Position numbers and translations under genes: made by a program. Shown piece by piece: positions 30,217 through 38,608 of a DNA stretch of 64,000 nt. Positions within the stretch are counted from its first letter, which is position 1; each line of letters begins with the position of its first letter. The stretch lies in NCBI RefSeq assembly GCF_008711285.1, contig NZ_VXDC01000005.1:280330-344329 (forward strand), read 5' to 3'. The notes below the pieces were generated by a model. It saw nothing but the letters and a program-made list of their open reading frames with translations. It did not search any database and was not told the origin of the DNA. This DNA is from Roseibium aquae. Its GTDB lineage: Bacteria > Pseudomonadota > Alphaproteobacteria > Rhizobiales > Stappiaceae.

Positions 30217-30542
30217 GTTCCCCTCAAATCCCACTTTTATTTTGTCGAGCCACAGCATCCCGCGGCCACCTCATTGGGTGCCCGCGAATTACTCACTGCT
30301 CAGGTTGGCATCAGCAAAGCAAAAACTGGTGTGCATTGGAAGGGGGTATTTGGAAAAAAAATGCGCAATTTTTACGCGGCGACATGCCAATATTTCGTCA
30401 ATGAATTTCGCAAAGAAGAAATACTCAAAATCCCGCAGGGAGAAGCAAAAAATACTGCTTCTTCTCCGCAGTTTCTAATATGAAAACAGAGCGCGTTGCC
30501 CTGTTTTCAGCCAATATGCTGCGTTAACCAGATGCCCGAGCG
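30217..30542. promoter_or_regulatory. Gene-free AT-rich stretch upstream of the ABC operon
   Basis: This 326-base gap lies between the aminotransferase stop and the ABC ATPase start, both on the minus strand. It is clearly more AT-rich than its surroundings and should hold the promoter of the transporter operon. A perfect 8-bp inverted repeat (GAAAACAG at 30482-30489 and CTGTTTTC at 30501-30508) lies soon after the aminotransferase stop and may be its terminator. GGAGAAG and CTTCTCC near 30440-30470 form a second, weaker hairpin. I cannot assign promoter boxes. Confidence 0.5.
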
Positions 30543-31910
30543 TCAGAGAACGGCATCGACTGCCTTCTTTGCGGCATTTACTATCGTGTCAGCTTCTTGT
30601 TCGGTCAGGCACAATGGTGGAGCAAAGCCCAAGATGTCCCCCTGCGGCATTGCCCGGCCAATCACACCTTCGCTCAAAAGGGCGGCTGCCACCTGTGCGC
30701 CGACCTTCTTGGACGGATCGAAGAAGGTCCGACTGTCTTTGTCCGCCACAAATTCCACCGCGCATAGCAATCCTTCGCCGCGGATATCGCCCACATTCGG
30801 GTGACCGGTGAACGCGTCTTCCAGAGCCGCTTTGAAATACGCACCCGTTTTGCGGGCGTTACCAACCAGACCGAGCTTGTCGATCAGCTCCAAATTGGCG
30901 ACACCGGCCGCAGCGCCGATTGGGTGCGCGGAATAGGTCCAGCCGTGGCCGATCGGTCCGAACTCGTCCGTTCCCTCTTCCAGGACCTTCCAGACCTTAT
31001 CGGACACGATCGAGCCGGAGAGCGGCGCGTAAGCTGAGGTCAGGCCTTTCGCGATGGTGATGAAGTCTGGCTCCAGACCGTAGTGAGCGGACCCGAACAT
31101 CGACCCGAGCCGGCCGAAACCGGACACGACCTCATCCGCGATCAGCAGGATATCGTGTCTTTTCAGGATTGGCTGGATGGTCTCCCAGTACCCTGCGGGC
31201 GGGGGAACGAGGCCGCCCGTTCCCAGCGCGGGCTCGGCGATAAAGGCGGCAATCGTGTCCGCGCCTTCTCTGTGAATGAGCGCTTCCAGTTCCGACGCGC
31301 AATGGGCGACGAAATCGGCCTCCGACATGGACAGATCATCGCGGCGGAAATAATCGGGCGCAACGGTGTGCAGCACCGTGTCGAGTGGCAGGTCGAACTT
31401 CTTGTGAAACAGTTCGAGACCGGTCAGCGAACCGGTCATGAGACCGGAACCGTGGTAGCCGCGCCAGCGGGAAATGATTTTCTTCTTTTCTGGGCGGCCC
31501 AGGATGTTGTTGTAATACCAGACCAGTTTCACGTTGGTCTCATTGGCGTCCGACCCGCCAAGGCCGAAATAGACCTTGGACATGTGATCCGGTGCGCGGT
31601 CCATCACCATCTTGGCGAGCGTGATCGAGGCTTCGGTGCCATGGCCGACATAGGCATGGTAGTAGGCCAGCTCTTTGGCCTGCTCTGCGATGGCGTCTGC
31701 GATTTCGGTGCGCCCGTAGCCGACATTGACGCAATAAAGACCGGCAAACGCGTCGAGAAGCCTGGTTCCGTTGCGATCCTCGATGTAAACGCCATTGCCG
31801 CCGGTGACGATCCTGTTCGGGCTTTCGCCGCGGGCATGTTGCGCCAGGTGCGTGGACGGGTGAAAGAAGTTTTCGCGGTCCCAGGCATCCAGCCGGTCGT
31901 TCTTGAGCAT
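30543..31910 (-). CDS. doeD: Class III PLP aminotransferase, diaminobutyrate transaminase (DoeD/Atf type)
   Basis: A 455-aa class III aminotransferase. The PLP-binding Lys is residue 288 in TIAKGLTSAYAPLSG, and DEVVSGFGRLG holds the Asp that contacts the cofactor. The cluster suggests that it converts L-2,4-diaminobutyrate to aspartate semialdehyde, the step after deacetylation in ectoine breakdown. This is an inference from context, because the family also includes omega-amino acid:pyruvate transaminases. It is followed on the same strand by the ABC operon and preceded by the matching dehydrogenase 37 bases away. Confidence 0.82.
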   Translation of the reverse strand: MLKNDRLDAWDRENFFHPSTHLAQHARGESPNRIVTGGNGVYIEDRNGTRLLDAFAGLYCVNVGYGRTEIADAIAEQAKELAYYHAYVGHGTEASITLAKMVMDRAPDHMSKVYFGLGGSDANETNVKLVWYYNNILGRPEKKKIISRWRGYHGSGLMTGSLTGLELFHKKFDLPLDTVLHTVAPDYFRRDDLSMSEADFVAHCASELEALIHREGADTIAAFIAEPALGTGGLVPPPAGYWETIQPILKRHDILLIADEVVSGFGRLGSMFGSAHYGLEPDFITIAKGLTSAYAPLSGSIVSDKVWKVLEEGTDEFGPIGHGWTYSAHPIGAAAGVANLELIDKLGLVGNARKTGAYFKAALEDAFTGHPNVGDIRGEGLLCAVEFVADKDSRTFFDPSKKVGAQVAAALLSEGVIGRAMPQGDILGFAPPLCLTEQEADTIVNAAKKAVDAVL

Positions 31911-31947
31911 GGTGGCTCCTTTCTTTTTCTAGAGTTTTGGCCGCCGG

Positions 31948-33447
31948 TCAGCTCCAGTCGCGGCAGACGTATTTGATCTCCGTGAAGGCCTCGAGGCCGT
32001 AGCGGGCGCCCTCACGGCCAAGGCCGGATTGTTTCATGCCGCCGAACGGGATCGGACAGCCCGTTACCTTGGTTCGGTTCACCGCCACCATGCCATATTG
32101 AAGAGCCCGGCTCATTCGGTAGATGCGGCGCGGGTCCGTGGTGTGCACGTAAGCGATCAGGCCGTATTCAGTGTTGTTCGCGCGCGCCAAAACCTCTTCT
32201 TCCGTGTCGAAAGCGGCAATGGCGGCGACCGGCCCGAAGGTTTCTTCCGAAAAGATCAGCGCATCGTCCGGCACATTTGACAAAACCGTCGGCTGGAAAA
32301 ACAGCGGGCCAGCCTCATGCCGCGCGCCACCAGTGAGCAGCACCGCGCCTTTGTCCAGCGCATCCTTCACATGCTGTTCCTGCTTTTGAACCGCGCGCTC
32401 ATGCATCAACGGGCCGATATCGGGATCGTCCATCCCCGCGCCGACCGACAATGCCGCCGTCTTTTCGGCAAAGGCTTTGCAGAACGCGTCATGGATCTCC
32501 CGCTGGACATAGATCCGGTTTGCGCCGAGGCAGTCCTGGCCGGAGGTCGCGAATTTGGCGGCGATGGCCTGCTCGACGGCATGATCAAGATCGCTGTCTG
32601 CAAACACAATCAGCGGGGCGTGCCCGCCGAGTTCGAGGATCATGCGTTTTATGGTGTGCGCCCCCTGACGGACCAGCAGCCGGCCGATCTCGGTCGATCC
32701 GGTGAAGGAAACAGCCCGCACGCGCGGGTCCTCCATCCATGGCCCGACGATTTCGGGAGCGTGCCCGGGCACAACGTTGAAAATCCCAGCGGGCAGGCCG
32801 GCCTTGTCGGCAAGTTCCGCCAGTGCGAGCGCGGAAAACGGCGCTTCTTGCGAGGGATGAACCACGACGGTGCACCCGGCGGCGAGCGCGGCGGCGGCCT
32901 TGCGGGTGATCATGGCGCAGGGAAAATTCCACGGCGTGATCAGGGCAGAGACGCCAACCGGCTCGCGCCAGACTTCCATCTCGGCATCGGCCAGGTGCGA
33001 TGTGATGCTTTCGATATTCGGACGTTTGGCCTCTTCGGCATAAAACTCGATGAACGAGGCGGCATAGTCGATTTCGCCGCGGGCCTCAGAAAGGGGTTTG
33101 CCTTGTTCGCGGGTCATCAGCCGCGCCAGGTCCTCTCGATTGGCGAGGATCAGATCGTGCCACGCCTTCAGGTGCCGTGCCCTGTCCTGCGGCAACAAAG
33201 CGGACCATGGGCCGAATGCCCGGTTTGCGCTGTCGACCGCTGCCCGGGCCTGCGCTCCCGACAGTTTGGAGACATCGCCGAGCCAACTGCCGTCGGCGGG
33301 GTCGGTGACGGGGAACGTCGTTCCGTCCTCTGCATCGAGCCAGCGTCCATCGGCATAGCCAAAGCTGCGCAACAGATGGCGGTTCTCCAACTGGGAAAAG
33401 ACCGAGCCGGCAAGCGGCGTGTTCTCGATCGCAGATAGACTTTGCAT
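31948..33447 (-). CDS. doeC: Aldehyde dehydrogenase (aspartate-semialdehyde/succinate-semialdehyde type, DoeC/Ssd)
   Basis: An NAD(P)-dependent aldehyde dehydrogenase of about 499 aa. The sequence WNFPCAMITRKAAAALAAGCT is typical of the GabD group. The catalytic Glu is in LELGGHAP and the nucleophile is Cys306 in SGQDCLGANR. In ectoine catabolism the equivalent protein (DoeC of Halomonas, Ssd of Ruegeria) oxidises aspartate semialdehyde to aspartate. ATG 33447 is preferred to the GTG immediately before it. It lies between the Lrp regulator and the aminotransferase, the same order as in Ruegeria pomeroyi as I recall it. Confidence 0.85.
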   Translation of the reverse strand: MQSLSAIENTPLAGSVFSQLENRHLLRSFGYADGRWLDAEDGTTFPVTDPADGSWLGDVSKLSGAQARAAVDSANRAFGPWSALLPQDRARHLKAWHDLILANREDLARLMTREQGKPLSEARGEIDYAASFIEFYAEEAKRPNIESITSHLADAEMEVWREPVGVSALITPWNFPCAMITRKAAAALAAGCTVVVHPSQEAPFSALALAELADKAGLPAGIFNVVPGHAPEIVGPWMEDPRVRAVSFTGSTEIGRLLVRQGAHTIKRMILELGGHAPLIVFADSDLDHAVEQAIAAKFATSGQDCLGANRIYVQREIHDAFCKAFAEKTAALSVGAGMDDPDIGPLMHERAVQKQEQHVKDALDKGAVLLTGGARHEAGPLFFQPTVLSNVPDDALIFSEETFGPVAAIAAFDTEEEVLARANNTEYGLIAYVHTTDPRRIYRMSRALQYGMVAVNRTKVTGCPIPFGGMKQSGLGREGARYGLEAFTEIKYVCRDWS

Positions 33448-33538
33448 CACGGCACCCTTGATTGGACTGCGCCGGAGTATGAGGGCGGCGGCGGGAACGA
33501 ATTGACCGTTTTCCGGGTTGAAACAAGCCGGTTCGTTC

Positions 33539-34054
33539 TTATTCGCCGGCCCCGCCGTCAGGATTCGTTCCCAAACGGTCGAGCAGGATTTCGTCGAACG
33601 GCAAAGGCCCGTTCTGCTTCACCGGCTTGGTCACGACATAGGTGAAGTAGCGAACGATCCCGAGGCCCTGGTCTAACAGGCGGTCGATGAGCCGCTGATA
33701 GGCGTCGATATCCTTGGCGACGATTTGCAAAAGATAGTCGAGGCCGCCGCCAATCGCCCAGCAGGCGACAACCTCTTCGCAGGTCTCGATGGTCCGCTCG
33801 AACTTCTGGAAATACTCGGCCCGGTGATGCTCCAGCTCAACCGTCACAAAAACCGTGACATGCGGCGCGACATTCTTCAGCGAGACCGCCGTGTGGTAGC
33901 CCTGCACGATCCCGGCCTTTTCCAAACGTTCCAGGCGTTTCCAGCAGGGGCTGGGGCTGAGGTTGATCCGTTTCGCCAGATCGGCCTTGGAAATGCGTGC
34001 CTCCTTGGATAGCACTTTCAAAATGGCCAGATCCCTGTCGTCGAGTTTCAGCAT
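33539..34054 (-). CDS. doeX: Lrp/AsnC-family regulator (DoeX-like)
   Basis: A 171-aa Lrp/AsnC regulator. The N-terminal helix-turn-helix (ARISKADLAKRINLSPSPCWKRLERLEKAGIV, about residues 18-49, given here only as a landmark) is followed by a RAM-type ligand-binding domain. In ectoine-degradation clusters the regulator at this position (AsnC/DoeX) responds to the pathway intermediate diaminobutyrate. Both flanking genes are on the same strand, so it probably autoregulates the catabolic operon. It ends in a short polar tail. Confidence 0.87.
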   Translation of the reverse strand: MLKLDDRDLAILKVLSKEARISKADLAKRINLSPSPCWKRLERLEKAGIVQGYHTAVSLKNVAPHVTVFVTVELEHHRAEYFQKFERTIETCEEVVACWAIGGGLDYLLQIVAKDIDAYQRLIDRLLDQGLGIVRYFTYVVTKPVKQNGPLPFDEILLDRLGTNPDGGAGE

Positions 34055-34087
34055 CGTGTGTCCGGAAAGCCCTTGTCTTGGCGCGCG

Positions 34088-35089
34088 TCAGCTTTGGATG
34101 CGCGTTCCTGCGCCGCCGGCGCGGACGCGGGCATGGGCGAGCGTTGCGATTGCGGTGTCCTGGATGCCGGTTCCAGTAAGGTCACAGACCGTGATCTGAT
34201 CGGCGCTGCTGCGCCCTGCCGCGCGGCCGGAGATGACTGCGCCCAGTTCGGTTAGACGCGGGTCCTCAAGGCCAGCCACCCCACCGGCGGCAAGGGCTGA
34301 GCGCAGTTCCCCCATCTTTTCGCATTGGCTGATCCGGTCGCAGACGATCCGGTCCGCCTTTGCAAGGACCGCCGGGTCAATCTCGTTCTTGCCGTCCTGA
34401 TCCGAGCCCATGGCGGTGATGTGGAGACCCGAATGCAGCGCGGCGCTGCCAAGAACCGGTGCCGTTGCCGGGGTGGTTGTGACGACCAATTGGCTTTGCG
34501 CAACGACGTCATCCGGCGCCGGCATAACGAAAGGTTCAATACTCAGCTCCGTTTCAAGATCGCGCGCCAACCGCTCGGCCTTTTCGATATCGCGGCCCCA
34601 AATGCAGATCTTCTTGAACGATCTCACCTTGGAAGCTGCGATGACTTGCAGCCGGGCCTGAAGGCCGGTCCCAATCACCCCAACCGTCTCGACCTTTTCT
34701 GGTGCCATATGCCGGGCCGCGACAGCGCCGGCAGCCGCAGTGCGCATATCTGTGAGGTAGCCATTGTCGAGAAAGATGGCCAGCACTTGGCCGGTCTTGG
34801 CCGAAAGCAGCACCATCAAGCCATTCAGGCTTGGCAGGCCCAGCGAGGGATTGTTGAAGAAGCCGGGGCTGACCTTGATGGCAAATCCCTCAAGCCCAGG
34901 CACATAAGCGGTTTTGATGTCGACCTCGGCATGGGCGTCCGGCATGGCCATGGACAGGACCGGCGGCATGATGACGGAGCCCCCATCCAGTTGGCGGAAG
35001 CCGTGTTCGATGCAGTCGATCACGTCGAGATCCAGACCGATCGCATTGCGCAGGTCAGGCTCGGTGACGATGCGGATATCATGCGGCAT
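34088..35089 (-). CDS. eutC: Ornithine cyclodeaminase-family protein EutC (hydroxyectoine utilisation)
   Basis: A 333-aa member of the ornithine cyclodeaminase/mu-crystallin family. It has the Rossmann segment VGVIGTGLQARLQVIA (about residues 115-130), the substrate-side PPVLSM segment and TDMRTAAAGAVAA. In ectoine gene clusters such a protein is named EutC and acts with EutB in hydroxyectoine conversion. The start overlaps the end of eutB by 11 bases, so the two are translationally coupled. No eutA (arylmalonate decarboxylase-like racemase) gene is present in the window. Confidence 0.86.
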   Translation of the reverse strand: MPHDIRIVTEPDLRNAIGLDLDVIDCIEHGFRQLDGGSVIMPPVLSMAMPDAHAEVDIKTAYVPGLEGFAIKVSPGFFNNPSLGLPSLNGLMVLLSAKTGQVLAIFLDNGYLTDMRTAAAGAVAARHMAPEKVETVGVIGTGLQARLQVIAASKVRSFKKICIWGRDIEKAERLARDLETELSIEPFVMPAPDDVVAQSQLVVTTTPATAPVLGSAALHSGLHITAMGSDQDGKNEIDPAVLAKADRIVCDRISQCEKMGELRSALAAGGVAGLEDPRLTELGAVISGRAAGRSSADQITVCDLTGTGIQDTAIATLAHARVRAGGAGTRIQS

Positions 35090-36086
35090 AGGAGGAACCT
35101 TTTAAGGTGATGTCACCAAGCGGGATGTCCTGGCCGGTCATGACTTGCATGAATTGGTCCATGTCCACGCTGCGGCCCGTGATGATGGTTGCGACCGGTC
35201 CGTCCGGCTTTTTGATGCGCCCGGACATGAGCGCCGCGATGCCAACAACGCATGCCCCTTCCGCCACATGGCGTTCTTCGAAAAACAGTGCCTGCATGGC
35301 CCGGTAGATTTCGTCCTCGGTTACCAGCACGATGTCATCGAGCAGGTCGCGGCAGATGGGGAAGGAGAGCTTGTTGTGCAAGCCGATCCCGCCGCCCAGC
35401 GAATCTGCCAGGCTCGGCACTTCCTCGACTTCTACCGGGTGTCCGGCGTCGATGGATGCCTTCATGGCCGCACCCCGGTCCATGGTGATGCCAATGACCT
35501 TGACCCGGGGGTTGATCGCCTTGGCGGCGACGGCAACGCCTGCGGCAAGGCCGCCGCCCGAAAGAGGCACCAGCAAGGTCCGGACCTCGGGAAGATCTTC
35601 CAGTATTTCCAGTCCGGCTGTTCCCTGGCCTGCAATCACATGCGGGTCGTCGAATGGCGAGATTTCTTCCACACCGGGCTCTTTTGCCACCCTCTGGCAC
35701 TCGGCAAGCGCATCGTCCTGGCTGGCGCCGACAATCCGTATGTCCGCGCCGAGCGCTTTGATGCCGTCGATTTTCGTCTGCGGCACGAGCCGCGACATGC
35801 AAACGACCGCCTTCCGGCCAAGCGCGCGGGCGGCGTAGGCCACGCCCCGCCCGTGGTTGCCGGTCGAGCAGCACGTGAGCGTATGGGTGCCAGCAGGCAC
35901 ATGGGCGGCCGCGTTCGTCGCCCCGCGCAGCTTGAAAGCCCCCGTGGGCTGCATGGTTTCCATTTTCAGGTGAAGATCGGTCCCGAGCTTGCGCGACAGG
36001 TTTGGTGCGGGAACGAGGGGTGTGCGGGCCACGCGTCCAAGCAGTGCGCGCTTTGCGGCAAGGATATCCGAGAGCTTGAGTGTCAT
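35079..36086 (-). CDS. eutB: Threonine dehydratase-like protein EutB (hydroxyectoine utilisation)
   Basis: A 335-aa fold-type II PLP enzyme. The PLP Lys is residue 52 in PTGAFKLRGA, and the phosphate loop PLSGGGLAAG is present. The family includes threonine/serine dehydratases. Coupling to an ornithine cyclodeaminase-like gene and placement in a doe/eut cluster mark it as EutB, thought to dehydrate hydroxyectoine-derived hydroxy-diaminobutyrate. It is the first gene of the minus-strand operon and is divergent from eutD across a 157-base regulatory region. Confidence 0.87.
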   Translation of the reverse strand: MTLKLSDILAAKRALLGRVARTPLVPAPNLSRKLGTDLHLKMETMQPTGAFKLRGATNAAAHVPAGTHTLTCCSTGNHGRGVAYAARALGRKAVVCMSRLVPQTKIDGIKALGADIRIVGASQDDALAECQRVAKEPGVEEISPFDDPHVIAGQGTAGLEILEDLPEVRTLLVPLSGGGLAAGVAVAAKAINPRVKVIGITMDRGAAMKASIDAGHPVEVEEVPSLADSLGGGIGLHNKLSFPICRDLLDDIVLVTEDEIYRAMQALFFEERHVAEGACVVGIAALMSGRIKKPDGPVATIITGRSVDMDQFMQVMTGQDIPLGDITLKGSSYAA

Positions 36087-36126
36087 CGTCGCTTCATCTC
36101 ACCATCCGGTGTGCATCGGGCGATAG

Positions 36127-36222
36127 GTACACAATACAGGTAATAAATCTAGCTTAAATGCTGGAAAACAACTTTTTTGTTGCGAATTTCCAGGGCTTCA
36201 AGCAGATTTGTACACAATTCAG
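36127..36222. promoter_or_regulatory. Candidate operators between divergent eutB and eutD
   Basis: Two near-identical 13-mers, GTACACAATACAG (36127-36139) and GTACACAATTCAG (36210-36222), lie 83 bases apart in the same orientation. The second forms a good palindrome, TTGT-AC-ACAA with outer GA/TC, at 36205-36220. It lies just upstream of the eutD ribosome site. The spacing and the divergent promoters fit binding by the GntR or Lrp regulator encoded in the cluster. Confidence 0.5.
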
Positions 36223-36243
36223 ATTTTGGCCGAGGGAGTTCAT

Positions 36244-37428
36244 ATGCCGGGACACGATTTGCCGTTCAGCGCCGCAGAATATGCGCGGCGATTGGACTTG
36301 GTGCGCAAGGAGATGGCCGCGCGCGACCTGGATGTCTTGTTCATTGAGGATCCTTCCAACATGGCCTGGCTCAGCGGCTATGATGGTTGGTCCTTTTACG
36401 TTCACCAGGGCGTGGTGGTCTTTCATGATGCCGCACCGATCTGGTGGGGGCGCCATCAGGACGCCAATGGTGCACGGCGGACGGTCTGGATGGACGACGC
36501 GCACGTCCTCAGCTATGCCGATCACTATATTCAGTCGAAACATCGCCATCCGATGCAGGATCTTGCCGGGATGTTGCGCAACCGTGGCTATGACACCAAA
36601 CGGATCGGCGTCGAGCTGGAAAACTACTATTTTTCCGCCAAGGCGTTCCTGACGCTTCAGGCGGAGCTGCCGAATGCCACATTCGAGGATGCGACAGGGC
36701 TTGTGAACTGGCAGCGTGCGGTCAAGTCGGACGAAGAACTTGTGTTCATGCGGCGAGCCGCCCGAATTTCCGAAAAGATCATCGACGGCGTGTTTGCCCG
36801 CGTGAAACCCGGAATGCGCAAGGCCGATTTGGTGGCGGATATTTACGCCGACGCCATTCGCGGCCTCGATGATGCCTGGGGCGACTATCCCGCCATTGTG
36901 CCTCTGCTTCCGTCAGGTGCGGATGCCTCCGCGCCTCACCTGACCTGGGATGGCCGCTACATGGAAAGCGGCGAGGCAACATTCTTTGAACTGTCCGGCT
37001 GCTACCGCCGATACCACGCTCCGCTGTGCCGCACAGTGTTCCTTGGCACACCGCCGCAGCATTTTCTCGATGCCGAAAAAGCGCTCGCCGATGGGCTCGC
37101 GGCGGGGCTGGATGCCGCCCGGGCTGGCAATGTGGCCGGCGACATCGCCCGGGCCCTGGCGAAGGAGTTGAAGGCGGCCGGGATCGAGCGCAGCGCCCGC
37201 GCAGGGTATCCGATCGGCCTGTCCTATCCGCCCGACTGGGGGGAACGCACGATTTCGATCCGCGACGAGGACGATACGGTCCTGGAACCGGGTATGACAT
37301 TCCACTTCATGCCCGGGCTCTGGATGGATGGCTGGGGCCTGGAGATCACAGAGAGTATCCTGATCCGGGACACTGGACCGGCGGAATGCTTGTGCAACCG
37401 TCCGCGCGAACTGTTCGTGAAAGACTGA
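36244..37428 (+). CDS. eutD: Ectoine hydrolase EutD/DoeA (M24-like)
   Basis: EutD/DoeA opens the ectoine ring to give N-acetyl-diaminobutyrate. The 394-aa protein has the pita-bread M24 fold with the ectoine-hydrolase N-terminus: IEDPSNMAWLSGYDGWSFYV, then PIWWGRHQDANGARRTVWM. Later segments are HLTWDGRYMESGEATFFELSG and SYPPDWGERTISIRD with MPGLWMDGWGLEITES. The sequence is clearly different from the creatinase at 23963-25192, which shares the fold. ATG 36244 follows CGAGGGAGTTCAT; the TTG at 36208 is rejected. Two candidate operators lie upstream. Confidence 0.9.
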   Translation: MPGHDLPFSAAEYARRLDLVRKEMAARDLDVLFIEDPSNMAWLSGYDGWSFYVHQGVVVFHDAAPIWWGRHQDANGARRTVWMDDAHVLSYADHYIQSKHRHPMQDLAGMLRNRGYDTKRIGVELENYYFSAKAFLTLQAELPNATFEDATGLVNWQRAVKSDEELVFMRRAARISEKIIDGVFARVKPGMRKADLVADIYADAIRGLDDAWGDYPAIVPLLPSGADASAPHLTWDGRYMESGEATFFELSGCYRRYHAPLCRTVFLGTPPQHFLDAEKALADGLAAGLDAARAGNVAGDIARALAKELKAAGIERSARAGYPIGLSYPPDWGERTISIRDEDDTVLEPGMTFHFMPGLWMDGWGLEITESILIRDTGPAECLCNRPRELFVKD

Positions 37429-37434
37429 AGACGC

Positions 37435-38607
37435 ATGAGCGATCTCGAAACCACTTTGACGATCCTTGACAGGTTGATCGCCTACCCGACGGTCTCGGCT
37501 GACAGCAATCTGGAACTGATTGCCTATGCCGCCGGACATTTGGAGGACTGCGGGGCGCGGGTCACTGTCAGCCACGATCCGTCGGGGCAGAAGGCCAATC
37601 TGTTCGCAACCCTGGGCCCGGATGTCGATGGCGGCATTGTCTTGTCGGGACACACCGATGTCGTGCCGGCACAGGCGGAGGATTGGTCCGCAGACCCTTA
37701 CCGGATGCACCGGGTCGACGGGCGCTGCTATGGCCGTGGCGCTTGCGACATGAAGGGCTTCATCGCGGCCGTTCTGGCCAAGGCCCGGCACTACGCGGCA
37801 CTCGATCTCAAGCGTCCGTTGCATGTCGCGCTGACCTATGACGAAGAGGTCGGATGTTTCGGCGCACGCCAGCTGGTGGAAGACCTGAAGCAGTCGGGTC
37901 GGCGGCCGTCGGTCGCCATCATCGGCGAGCCGACGGAAATGCGGGTGATCGAGGGCCACAAAGGCAGCTATGAGTATACGACCTGCTTTCATGGCACGGA
38001 CGGTCACGGTTCCGAACCGGACAAGGGAGTCAATGCGATTCACTACGCGGCCAGGTTCTTGAGCCGCCTGCTGGAACTTGGCGAGGAGATGAAGAGCCGG
38101 GCCGGCGAGGACAGCGCACGGTTTTCGCCTCCCTGGACAACGGTGCAGGCGGGCCGGATCGAGGGCGGACTGGCCCGAAACATCATCGCGCGCCATTGTA
38201 ACGTCGAATGGGAGATCCGGCCGGTCCGGGTCGAGGACGGGAGGATCGTCAAAGAGGCGCTTGACGCCTATTGCCGCGAGATCCTGATTCCGCAGATGCG
38301 GGCCGTTTCGCCGGAGGCGGATATCGTCACCGAAATCATAGGGGAAGTCCAAGGACTGACCGTAGTGAACGACAATGAGGCGCGGGATATTGTCACGGCG
38401 TTGACCGGTGCCAACCTGTGCGATGTGGTGGCTTTTGGCACGGAGGCCGGCCTGTTCCAGGCGCTCGGCATGTCGGTGGTCGTATGCGGGCCGGGGTCGA
38501 TTGCCCAGGCTCACCAACCCGATGAATTTGTCTCGGAAGCCCAGATGCAGGCCTGTCTCGATATGCTGTCCGGTCTGTCCCGCACACTCGAAACACCGGC
38601 CGGATAA
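37435..38607 (+). CDS. M20-family deacetylase, ArgE-like (probable N-acetyl-diaminobutyrate deacetylase)
   Basis: A 390-aa zinc metallopeptidase of the M20/ArgE family. It has the metal-binding GHTDVVPAQAEDW, the bridging Asp in YGRGACDMKGF, the catalytic Glu-Glu in TYDEEVGCFGA, and GEPTEMRVIEGHKG. The first gene of this operon should make N-acetyl-diaminobutyrate, so removal of the acetyl group is the obvious role. In described ectoine clusters this step is done by EutE/DoeB, an aspartoacylase-family enzyme of about 340 aa. The ArgE type here would be a non-orthologous replacement. The alternative is a true acetylornithine deacetylase. Confidence 0.85.
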   Translation: MSDLETTLTILDRLIAYPTVSADSNLELIAYAAGHLEDCGARVTVSHDPSGQKANLFATLGPDVDGGIVLSGHTDVVPAQAEDWSADPYRMHRVDGRCYGRGACDMKGFIAAVLAKARHYAALDLKRPLHVALTYDEEVGCFGARQLVEDLKQSGRRPSVAIIGEPTEMRVIEGHKGSYEYTTCFHGTDGHGSEPDKGVNAIHYAARFLSRLLELGEEMKSRAGEDSARFSPPWTTVQAGRIEGGLARNIIARHCNVEWEIRPVRVEDGRIVKEALDAYCREILIPQMRAVSPEADIVTEIIGEVQGLTVVNDNEARDIVTALTGANLCDVVAFGTEAGLFQALGMSVVVCGPGSIAQAHQPDEFVSEAQMQACLDMLSGLSRTLETPAG

Positions 38608-38608
38608 T

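Noticed and set aside
30304..30322. GG-N10-GC sequence (TTGGCATCAGCAAAGCA) resembling a sigma-54 promoter
   Set aside because: It is on the plus strand while both flanking genes are on the minus strand, and the match beyond GG/GC is poor.
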